A stretch of DNA of 64,000 bases from Balanoglossus misakiensis (lineage: Eukaryota > Hemichordata): NCBI GenBank assembly GCA_040954595.2, contig CM082587.2:2418001-2482000 (forward strand), written 5' to 3'. The position numbers were made by a program, and so were the translations under genes. The notes beneath the pieces were generated by a model that had not been told where the DNA came from, did not search any database, and worked only from the letters and a program-made list of their open reading frames with translations. Below are positions 50,215 through 61,555 of the stretch, piece after piece (within the stretch, counting starts at the first letter, position 1; each line of letters starts with the position of its first letter).

Positions 50215-50450
50215 GATCATGATGAGACGTCATTATCCAAACGGAAGGACGCCCTCTTGAGACAAAACGAGGCATCATTATTTTTTAATTGTATTATAAA
50301 AACGTGAACTTAATTCTTTTGGATGAGATTTGATTATTTTTTTACCAAATAACTTTATTTCTTTACTTCAAAAGGTTATTCAAGAACTGTTCACAACCCT
50401 ACTCCCAGTTGAAATTTGTTTACCTGGTACGAGCCAAATAAACACCCAAG

Positions 50451-53400
50451 ATGGCGACCCTCATCAGATGCACTCTCGGACCGCGGCTGTACAGAATTTA
50501 CAGCAAAGGCGAAGTCAGGGTATGTTATATTTGAATACCACGCTTTTATCAATAAGCGGGGACAAGGGAAACCATATATTCAATATCACCGTATATTTTC
50601 ACTGTAAATCATTAAATTCCCTATGGTTTCAGTTTCCGGATTCATGATTGGCCAATATTCACGTACACATCGCCAGGTTATTCATAAGGCCAGGTGATAC
50701 AACGAGGAAATAACGTCTTTTCCAAACCAGTTTGACACGTGATAGTAAAAGCTTATGATATATTCTTAAATACAGCGTGATGCACAAGGATGTGTGTGAA
50801 TATGGAGAGCGTTTAAGTAATCTCTCTGAAAACTAGAGGTCAAAGGTCACGGTTGTGGCACTGTGCTTTGTTCTTATGCATTCAGTAAAATACATAGTGA
50901 TTGAAAGCTGTGGGCAATCTCATTTTATTTCACTTTAATTGGGAACAGACACTATTGAATCTGAAACACAGCATGAAATGAATACTCCATTTTTTTTAGA
51001 TTAAGAATGTAAACTTGCATAACATGATTGGCCTTGAACTGGAGTTGCATGTACATGTACTTGACTGTTGATGTTTCTTGCATTATTTTGTTTTGCATAA
51101 CAGGGTCATGAATATGAAGCAAATGCATTAGAAAGACACAGTGACACTGTAGTGAAATGGGTAAGTCTGAAAACAATTGTTATACTAGCCATGTATGTTG
51201 GCCAGGGAGAAATATATTAAAATTGCCTGAAAAACTGGAAAGTGTAAAAGGCTAGAGTGACTCGAAGTGTATGAATCCAGATAATTGTCTTCTTATCATT
51301 TGAAGATCACGATTGACTTCAAGTTCAAGGTGGGGGGGGGGGGGGGGGGGGCTCAGTTATGCCCTGATTTGCGACTAGGCATTTGCTCCTGTTAGTCTTT
51401 GGGAATGCAGAGCCCAAAAACTCCCGGCCAAGATCTCAACCATTTTATTATTGCAGGTCAGTGTGATGTGGAATCTCACCTGGTACTTCTCACCTGGAGT
51501 TGGATACTTCCTGTACAGGAGAGGTAAGTAATAACAATCACACATTTTGTAGAGGTCATGGTTGCCACAAAGTTTGCTGAAAGTAGCCAGTATAAGATTG
51601 ATAATTGCCTGAGTCTATATGGTTTATTACAATTTTCCCAGAGAATTCAAAATCAAATACTAGAAAACTTACCTGAGTGATTTTTTTGCAGGTTATTTTA
51701 CAGTGGATGGTCTGCTAAGTATAGCCAGGTTTGCGGGCACAGTATTTATCATTCTCTTCAGTGCTGTCTGTGTCAGAGGTGAGACCCTTTTTCTATGGTG
51801 TGTGAAATTTTTTGAACCAAGTTGGTTTGGAGAAAACTTCTAAAATGACATCACATCACAGGGTCTGGGTGGAAGTTAGGATCATAGAGTGTAATGGTGT
51901 TGTTCATTGACTTTCCAGGTATTGGCAGAGTGACGAATGAAGAATACAAAAAATTTCTGAAAATTTTACATGAAGTTAGAATTCACAAATCTTTGGAAAG
52001 CAGGGTAAGAAATAGTCATTAGAAAGCCACTGTTTCAGAGCACGTATAATTGATTATTCTAAAATGCCATGTTTGGTATATAAGTTGAACTTCTGTGCAT
52101 TATTGGTGTTGCCCATTGAAATGCATATCTTGGCTACAACAGTAATATTTCTGTTATACTGTACAAACTTTCTGTTTCTAGAGGCGTCTGGCACAGTATG
52201 ATTTTCAGTTCAAGGCGTGGCCAGTAGACTTCAGATGGGATGATGTGGCAAGGTAAGGCAATGCCAAGAATTACTTCATATACGGAATAAGTAAAAAGGC
52301 TGGAAAAAACACTGGTAACATTTGCAGAGGTAGCACTCTTAACAAAAACAAATTTGTATTACAGTGATGAAAGAAAACCCATCACAGTCAGAGAGGCCAA
52401 GCCCAAGAAGATGATTGACCTGGTCAAAGGGCTCCCATGTCAAATTGTAAGGTAAGTACTATAACAGTTTTGTGTATATTAGCTCCTCTCATGTCAGAGG
52501 AGATGAATCTGAATCTTCTGTTGATATGTGATAAAAGACAGTGTCCTTCTGTTAGAAAGTATTCATGCATAGCTCACAACAAGTGTAATATGTTTCCCCT
52601 TTTTTCTGCAGTTATATCTTAGTTCATGTATTTGGACGTAGAATGATATATCCTGGATCAGTCTCTGTACTGTCTGCTGCTGTAGGTAAGTGATTGTTAT
52701 GTCTTGTAGATGGGATTTGGTATCTAGTAATAAAATAAACAGAATTACATTCTGCTGACTGAAACTAAGTCAAGTTCCAAATGACCTTTAAGTTGCACAC
52801 TTTTTTCCCAAAAATTCTTGCAGGACCAATGTTACTACAAGGAAGGACTAAACAAGTGGAAGAGTACAATGGACAGAGGGCCAAGTTACAGGCAAGAGAT
52901 GGCAATGATATAGACACAATGTTTATTGATAGAAGAGACAAGGAAGAACAGTTCAGTAATGGCAATACCTTGGTAGGTTTTTTATTTTAGGTACATTCCA
53001 TATTACCTGTCTTCTATGTACTGTTGGGATGTGTTTGTGGATCAGATGTTTTTTTCATGAGAATGTTCATTTATGTATGTTTGCTCTGTAGGTTGTTTGC
53101 TGCGAAGGGAATGCAGGTTTTTATGAAATCGGCTGTACCTGTACACCTATTGAAGGTGAGTGTGTCATGTGGGGAACACAGTCAAAATTAACCAGTAGAT
53201 CACAGATAATATCTCTGGATATTCCAAGCACCAGACATGAGCTAAATACAGTGCTTAATTTCAAATCTGACTTTCACCTTCTTCTCATCAACACAGGTGG
53301 GTATTCAGTTCTTGGATGGAATCATCCAGGATTTGCAGGAAGCACGGTGAGTCTTGATAGGGTTTTCGTATTATCCTTTTATTCTCCTGGTATCTCTAGA

Positions 53401-55508
53401 GAGAAGATGAACTTGAATCTCTTACTGGTACAGTCCCATTGTCCGATATTAACACAAAAGATTCGGATTAGCTTAGACATTACATGCATAATTCTGTGTG
53501 AAAATTTTGCAAGAAAAATATCATTTAAGACACCGTTTATTGTTTTTTTTATCCAGGGTGTTCCATTTCCAGAAAATGAAGCCAATGCAGTGGATGTCGT
53601 CATGCAGTATGCCATCCATAAACTGGGATTCTCCACAGAAAACATCATCTTGTTTGCTTGGTCTATTGGTGGTTACACAGCCACTTTGGCTGCTAAGAAT
53701 TATCCAGATGTCAGGGCTGTGGTGAGTCTATGAAGAAAATTTCAAATTCACACACTTGATTTTGCTGCAGATCTGAAAGTTTGGGTAGCTGTACAATTTG
53801 AACCAAATCATGTACATGTACATTATGTAAGTTTTCTTGTATATAATTCTCACCTCTCGTATCTTTTTCTCTTGTTAGATTTTGGATGCCACATTTGATG
53901 ATCTTGTTCCTCTTGCTGTGACAAGAATGCCAGATAGTTTGAGTAAGTAGTCTTTCTTTTAGTCCAGGCAGGGCTCCCTTATAATAGAAGCACAAGTAAA
54001 GATACTGGCAAAAGTTGACTTTGATGCAAAGATCTTGAGAATATAATGACTTTTAAATACTTATTTGCAGGAGGAGTGATAACCAGAGGAATACGAGATT
54101 ATATCAATTTAAATATTGCTGATCAACTCTCTCAGTAAGTCAGAATTTTGTGATCCTTTGGCTAATTATTGTGTTGACTCAAGGTGGCGCTGTTCATTCA
54201 TCTGCATTTGCAGCCTTGTGGAGAGCCTGTCACTATATCTTTTGCATTCATCATACTCAGCAATGTTAGTCTGAATCTGACAGTTTTTGTTTGTACTTAC
54301 AGTTACACTGGACCACTGAGACTCATCAGAAGAAGCAGGGATGAAATTATTACCTCCGAGTAAGTCAAATTACTCCAACTGTACACTGGAATTTTTAAAT
54401 TTATCACCATATTTTTTTCATAATTATTGACCTCCGTTTCTTTGCATATATTACAGTACACCTGAGAATGTTGCTTCGAATCGTGGCAATGATTTGTTGG
54501 TAAAAGTCCTCAGGCAGAGGTGAGTGAAATGTCAATAAACGAGTCTATTGAAGCAAACACACTATATTGTCATGTCTGTTGCTATAAATTTACTTCTGTC
54601 ACAACTATTTTGTTACTGGCACACCGAGGATTGCTCACAGAATCCTATTTCCCTTTTGTAGGTATCCCAAGCTGATCACAAATGAAAGTTTATCAGTACT
54701 AAGGGCGTGGTTGTCTTCTAGTGATCAGGTCTCTCAGAGTAAGTTGTATTCTCTTCTAAGGATTATGAGTACATTAAATTTGTCATAAACATTGAACACA
54801 GCATCGTTCTTCAAAGCTCTTGGCTGTACATGTGCACATTCTCTCTAGTTTTCTGGCACCAACAACTTAAAAAAAATCTGTTTTTTTCCCCCCAGTGTCT
54901 ATACTAGCATCTGTGGAGCTTGATGAATCAGAATGCCTTCAGATATTACAGAGTTATGCAGAGGAAAACTCGGCTGCTTTTCCCATGCTAATAGGTAGGT
55001 ATGGTCTCCCCAGACGTCCCTCTAATCAGTCCAATTATTTCAATGAGTGACAGGCTATTTTTCCTATGCAACTGTTTCCCCTGTAATCAGTTTATTATTT
55101 CTGTTAGATATGTGACTTGCTTAGGTAAAAAAGTCAATATGTGATTTGCCGATGTAATGTTATTTTCTATTTTCAGGAGATGGCTTGGATGAAGATATGA
55201 AGATGAAACTTCTTCTGTTTTTGGTGAGTCACAGTAGACTTTCTGTTACATTATATGATTCTGCCTCAGGAAGTAGCAAGAGTTTCTGACAACTCACAAT
55301 TCCAGTTGTTCAGCGGGCCAGCTAAACCCTTCTAAATCCCCTTCTGCTAAACCCGGATCTTGCCACCTCCTCCCAACAGGCTACCAAGTACATGTCAGAC
55401 TTCGACTCCACTCACTGCACACCGCTGCCCGCCAGTCACTTCCAAATGCCCTGGATGCTGGATGAAGAGTTTGTCATCTACGATGGAGAGGATGAGGAGG
55501 AGCTGTGA
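50451..55508 (+). CDS. ABHD16A: ABHD16A phosphatidylserine lipase (complete, 20 exons)
   Basis: ABHD16A (BAT5) is an ER-membrane alpha/beta-hydrolase that makes lysophosphatidylserine from phosphatidylserine. Exons: 50451-50519, 51104-51160, 51457-51523, 51692-51778, 51919-52004, 52182-52252, 52365-52451, 52612-52685, 52824-52972, 53092-53155, 53297-53346, 53557-53721, 53879-53942, 54071-54134, 54303-54359, 54457-54519, 54662-54738, 54896-54994, 55177-55223 and 55380-55508 (TGA). Phases agree; 541 residues against 558 in human. MATLIRCTLGPRLYRIY matches the human N-terminus. Two membrane helices lie at about 43-62 and 73-93. GWNHPGFAGST and the nucleophile elbow AWSIGG (Ser323) are conserved, with the acid Asp398 in RRSRDEI. 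Ser and Asp align to human S355 and D430 at a constant offset of 32. The position matching the annotated human catalytic His507 is Asn475; His511 (STHCTPLPA) is conserved instead. The last 17 residues are an acidic tail absent from human. Confidence 0.94.
51332..51351. repeat. G20 homopolymer in ABHD16A intron 2
   Basis: Twenty consecutive G bases on the coding strand, about 105 bp before exon 3. It may form a quadruplex in DNA or pre-mRNA. True length may be misread in an assembly. Confidence 0.85.
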
Positions 55509-56148
55509 GACACCCCACCCTGCCCACCCCCATGAAGAACTTGGTCGCACCCGATGGCATGGATGAAGAATGAGGGTGCATGATTTGATGAAGGGTTACT
55601 GATGAATTCTGGGTCATTTAGGCTGCAAGGAATTAACGGGTGTTACTTGTAACTCCTGACCATTTTGTGTAGACATCGAGAGGCCTTGTTTCCTATTGTT
55701 GCCCCTTGTGATGTCTGTATCTTTTTGTTTTAATTATTCTACATTTTCTCAGTCTTTGACCATAGCACAAACGTTTAAAAATTTGCATAAATGAGGCACT
55801 GGGAGGCATTTGTACGAGAAGGTTGATGTGCTGCTCTGCTAATGGAAATAGCTGCTTCAAGCGAGACTGATATAATGCCTTTTTTCACCCGCTTCTGTAG
55901 TTTTCCATGAAGATATTCAACTTCCAGAGTCAATATCAACCGATTACTAGTACCCAGTGTGCAAGTGTTTTCTAAGAATCTGAGGAGTATTCCTTGAATA
56001 ATCAGGAAGACTACTAATAGTGATATGAACTTTTGACACAGATTTTAAAGAAAGATCAATATACTTCCCCAAAGGGAGCTATTTCAAAGTGATAGTGATG
56101 ATAAGCACATATTCAGAAGGAAATCATACAAAGAAAACCACTAGCTCT

Positions 56149-56162
56149 GTTGCCATGACAAC
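56149..56162. promoter_or_regulatory. X-box-like (RFX) motif
   Basis: GTTGCCATGACAAC fits the X-box consensus with one mismatch. It lies in the presumed 3' UTR of ABHD16A, so chance occurrence is quite possible. Confidence 0.2.
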
Positions 56163-56796
56163 ATGCTTCTAGCAAAAATTTGCTTATAAATTATGCAGGA
56201 GAAGACAGATAATCTGAGTGAATTCGGTATATGCTACAAGAAAGGAAGAGAAAAAACATGAATGGTAATTTTCAATAATGCCCCGATATCCTAGATCAAT
56301 GAAACAGTTTGCCCCCGAGTCTTTGGCTGTTGAATTTGAATTGCTTCTTGGAAATGTACGCTGATTCCAGTCGAGGCAGCCCCATTGTATCCTACCCTCT
56401 GTGCCAAAGCGCCAAGTCTAGACCCAGAGAAAGCTGTATTTTATAAGCTGAAACCTAACTCGCGCGATGTCCAAAAGAGTAGATTTGCATAGGTGGCAAC
56501 AGGCATGGAAGAACAGTGTAGTCTTACTCCATAACCCTCTCATACTTTCATAATCGGTTTTCAATATTTCACCAGTGGCAACTTATTTCAACAAAGCCTG
56601 ATTTCTTTACTCGTCTCGTATATGCTTTTGAAGCAAGAAGGATTAGGCAATTTACAGGCACCTTCCAAAGTGTGCATCAAAAATTCGCTGTGAATCGTCA
56701 GATTATATGAATAATTGTTTGAATACATGAAAAAATCATCACGTAACCAAATTTAACCCAGAACAGCTGTGATCATTTTCCTTCAGCGCCACAAAA

Positions 56797-56802
56797 AATA
56801 AA
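56797..56802 (+). terminator. candidate ABHD16A polyadenylation signal
   Basis: AATAAA about 1.29 kb past the ABHD16A stop codon, followed by T-rich sequence. A shorter 3' UTR using a variant signal cannot be excluded. Confidence 0.35.
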
Positions 56803-59800
56803 TAATTCTTGGAAAGTACGACTGTTGACATTTTATTTGTGTTTGTTTTCAAGATGTTTCGGAGAACCACCTTCGGAATCAGCCTAAAGGTGAATTCTGG
56901 GAAGGCTTTTTAACCATCGCAGAATGACTCGTGACATTTAAAGTTTTTTTTTTCGTAACAGCAGTTGGAGTGCGGTAAAAGCTATCCAATGATGAGAAAT
57001 TCAACCTCTCAAGTGGACCGTTACAGCAAGAGTGTTTTCGAATCGGTATCACGCAATTAAACCAAAACGCGATATTTACTTTTTACTTTTTTTTTTTTTT
57101 TGTCTTAGTGAATTTTATGGTGGCCTTTTCAAACATTTCGAATGTCCAAGGTTCGTGGGAAACAAACAGCCTTGCAAGGACTGTGGAACTTCGTGAATAT
57201 TTGATGTGGAAACTTAATAGATTGTAAATGGACCGTAAAATGCGGAAGCTGATGTTAGCAACTCCCAGTGGAAATACGTCAAATTGTATTTCTAAGAATA
57301 GCTTTGCTGGGAGATTTTATGCATCTTTCATCATGTCGTACGACCCAAAGAAAATCGTTGAAATCCCATTGATCAGTCTGTCTGTCGGTGTGTTTTATCT
57401 GTTATTTCTACAGACAGACAGATGGATGAATAGGCCTATTTAAAATTTCTCAGAGACCCAGTTTTCGGCTTTAAAACTGACGTGATGATCATTTGTTCAC
57501 AGACTTTATCAGAGGCAGTGATGTTCTCTGCATCTTCGTGAAATTTGCTCCTTGACAAGTTTCATCTTTGTCATCTAACGACCTCCTGAAAGCTGCGAGA
57601 GGTTGCCCTGGCGATTATATGTTAGGAACTCGTTCACGTTGTGTTCTCCCCCGGCCAGATTGGCCGACGGCTGCTAATTAAAGCCGTGTTAAATTGGACG
57701 AGTGTTCATTTATCGGGGTAGCGGAGCTCGTTATTTTAGCTCTGCATACCAAACGAAAAAATTACCCCCGACGTGCGGAGCGTGTGTTATTATGGAAAGA
57801 GCCGGCGAACTATCTACTCAGTCGTGTGTACCTTGCGACACAAACTGACAACTAGAAAACGCATTAACTTTACATGACGTGGGAAGGTGTATTTGGTTTG
57901 TGAAGTGTTTGCCGATTAACTGTCGATTGTTTGACACCGGAGGTAGTTGGTGCAACGAGAGTCCTGTCCAGATTGTGACAGTTTGTAAACATGAACGATT
58001 CTGTGCCTATTTTGCCAAGACAAACACCTCAGCTGTAAGTGAGGGAGAGCAAACGAGATTGTGTTTCTTCAAACACGTAGTCCTTTGATCGATCAAACCC
58101 CAGTTTTGTTATTGCCACTGACATTCGCGTTCTATCGAGTGTTACCTTCATCAAAAGCAACAGCACTTTTAGATGTTCAGCCACTGCATGGATGGCGACA
58201 AGTACAATACCAGTGATGTATCGAGCAGGGTGTTCATAATGACAACAAACAATAGGGCCTATAGTCAATGATACGAAACACGAGAAAAATGTCATTTTAC
58301 CAGCATCCGTATCATCAAATGAGAACGACGAACATCTTGATTCCGTTTCGGCCAATGAAAACCCACCATACTTAGTTTCCATAGTAATAGCCTCGAAATG
58401 GCAAACTAGCAGGTGAGAGAGCTCGTCTGCAAAAACAACAACTAGAATTCATTTATTTTAAATGCGATCGGGATGACTACAGAATAGAGTCAATGTGCCG
58501 ACAAGGCAGTCGATGGAGATGCGCTCACTGAGGCGAAGGGTTGCCGCGGCGTAAGATCCGAAAAAGGCTTACCGACGCAAAAGTGAGTATACAAGAGACG
58601 TGTTCATGCATTCGTATTAAGCGCGACGGTGTCTCAGCTCAACGCTGCTTTTTTAACGCAGGTGAATTTAATGTTCTGAATTGAGTGTGCGCCATAAAGA
58701 ATTGTTAAAATTGGTAAGGAAGGACATTATCACCAAAAGGCCACAAAATTTACTGAAATGTGAAATCGTCAATTAATGGAAAACCTGGAAGAGAAGGTTT
58801 AGGCAGAATACTCTGCTGTATATTTCTTTGAATTCTCTAAATCGACCTAGCTAACGTAATTACATGGCAAATAAGTACGCGGTAAATTGCTTGAAATTTT
58901 GCACCATGTTTTTAACTCACCATGAGAGGTGCCAACAAACCCTTAGGAACATATTTTGGTTCAGGTTGCACTTTGGGACGGGTCATAAACGTATTGTGTA
59001 TTGAGAACAAGCGCGGGCTCAAAATCGCCGTATACTAAGTCAGCTTCGGCACAAATCGGATTATCTCGGCGACACACGATCATTGTCAGACCGACCTATC
59101 TGAGGAACGTTAAACTAGAACACGGAAGAAAATTGAATTCAGTCAAACACCACTGCAGAAACATCGAACATTAACAAGAGTAAACGTGTAAACAGACACC
59201 GCCACTTCATTCGCGAGCAACCGTCTTATTCCCGAAGCGCCGAAAGCTTGTTTATCACGGCAGCGTGTACTCATTGTTCTCGATTCTTTATTTCCAATAT
59301 GGCGGTTTCTTATAAATCGACTGATGAGATGAGATTAGATGAAATGCTGTATTCTGGGTCGAAATTAGCCACGCTTCGTACATAATTTAAAGTCGTAATA
59401 CGCTCTAGCAGAATGAAAGAAAATCCAATCCAATATAAGCAACACTGCTCTCTCTATTTATCGTGGAAACCCTAAGGATAATGTTTCTTCGGGCATGTAT
59501 TAGGGGTATGTTACAGCTGCTCACATGGTGCTGTTCGCCAACAACCTATACTCTTCATCGAGCGTGATGTTTGTAGGGTTTGTACAACCACATCATATTT
59601 GCCTATACAATGGGCAATTACGTGATCATGATAAAATGCCTTTAGGGTTATTAACAGCTAAATGACATTCCTCTTAGCGGGAGAGATAGAAGAAGGTCGA
59701 CATTGAAATAATCTCGCCCAAATACCGCCACACATAAGTTTGAAGGTCCATGCGGCTATACCGGGGAGTTTACACCTTTTCCCAATAAAATGGCCCTCTT

Positions 59801-60644
59801 TCAGGAAAGGCGCAATAAAACACATCTGAAATTTCCCAGAGTCGTCAAACGCAGAACAAGATTTAATAACTTTCACTGAATGAGGTCCAATGCCTTGTGT
59901 AATCAACATATAGAGTGAGCAGGATCTAGTATTTACCAGTTTACAATCGCATTGCTCAGGGCATAACGTGTTACGAAATTGCATGCGGCGCGTAAACTGT
60001 TAAACGAGGTTGCGATAAATACCGCTGGAGACATAGATAGATTAGGCCGAGAACCTACACGTATTTGGCAAATTGCCGCGTAAAAATATACGATTGTGTG
60101 AACAGCCCTCATGTGTCAAACAGACACGCGTAAACACTTCACGAACGATTTTTGAGGAAAAGCTCTTGACAAGGAATGGCCGTCAAGTGAAGGATTAATG
60201 GCTTGTATAGATTTCACCGTGGTTGATTCAGAACCATTTCATTCTTGGAGTGGCATTACTGTCGCCTAGTTAAAGAGCAGGCCACTTGAAATCTGAGAAC
60301 TTGGGGGAGATTGTACATTAGGGTTATTTGAGAGAGATGAAAACACAGTCAGGAGGAGAGTGATAACGAATCATTTGAGTTTTGCCACGAGAACATTTTT
60401 CATTAAAAATTACTGACGCCAACAGAACAAAAGGTGACAACAACCGAATAACATTACATCAATCGAATCACGAGTAATTATGAAAAAGTTGAAAGTGGGA
60501 GAGGTATTTTAATATCACGACAGGATAATGATAATGTTTACCAGAATCATTTTGAACAGGGTACAACAGTCAATGTTATTTATGGCAGCGAAGTTGACAC
60601 GGTCAACGATGATAGAAATGTTTCGGTAATCTCAGCGACGCAGC

Positions 60645-60652
60645 TGACGTCA
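60645..60652. promoter_or_regulatory. full palindromic CRE
   Basis: TGACGTCA is the perfect CREB/ATF site, flanked by a CAGCTG E-box that overlaps its first base. No gene start is recognised nearby, so function is inferred from sequence only. Confidence 0.35.
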
Positions 60653-61436
60653 CGCATGTCGGATATGACAGTAATCAACACCAGAGTCTGACAACTCGGC
60701 ATTGTGACATCGGCAGTAATAATGATTTAATTAGCACTGTTTCCATGACGGCAGTGATGTCGTTTTAAGCGTTGAAGAACGCAATGGCCAGGCAAAACAT
60801 TGTGTGTTCTATAGCGGTCCGTCTATTAAATTGTGCCCGAGAAATTGATCAACTGCAGTGCTGGAAAATCCCCCTCCCCTGAGAATTTTCGATGAATGAT
60901 GCCTTTAGTATTGCTTGCTTGTATTATTCTAACGATTTGACACCTGGTCGACCCCAGGTACGAATCACAGACAAAGAGAACTTGTAGAAACCATCAATGG
61001 GAAAACAGTGAGTGTTGAACACACACACGAATCTCACGCTTTCTCACCATCACCGCGCGCCACTTGACCTGTTGTCAGGACAACGACAAAGGCAATTCGC
61101 GTCATCAACACTTCATGACATAGGATTCCAAACTTTGTGAGGTTATAAACACAGGTTTTATTTGGATTGATGTACATTTCTCGGAATGTATCCCCACCTG
61201 AATCTCGAGCGAAATCCTGATGTTTGATGGTTTTCTGTGCAAATCTCTCCAGTTACGACCTCGATCCTTCCGGTCTTGTACGAGGTAATAATGAAAGAAA
61301 GGGGAAGTTAACGGAAACTGTAAAGAGACAGTCATGAACGAACAGCAAATCTCAATGAACCAATTAAAACGTCGGTTTGTTTGACGCAGGAGTTGGTTAA
61401 CATGATAGGGACAAGAAAGCACATATATCTATGCCT

Positions 61437-61555
61437 ATAGGTAGGTAGACAGAGAGATAATAATACGGATAGATAGGTACATGTATGCAGACAGCCAGGA
61501 AGACAGACACAGAGATACACAGAGAGACAGACAGACACATACACACATAGATGGC
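61437..61555. repeat. degenerate GATA/GACA tetranucleotide repeat
   Basis: Mixed GTAG, GATA, GACA and CACA units over about 120 bp. The minus strand reads as a Cys/Val/Ser-rich pseudo-frame produced by the repeat. Confidence 0.75.

Larger units (their letters stand above)
48151..50450. other. intergenic region upstream of ABHD16A
   Basis: No exon recognised. It holds a GA-rich low-complexity tract (about 49045-49130) and a 91-bp direct duplication (49924-50014 and 50125-50214). The ABHD16A promoter should lie close to 50451. Confidence 0.5.
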
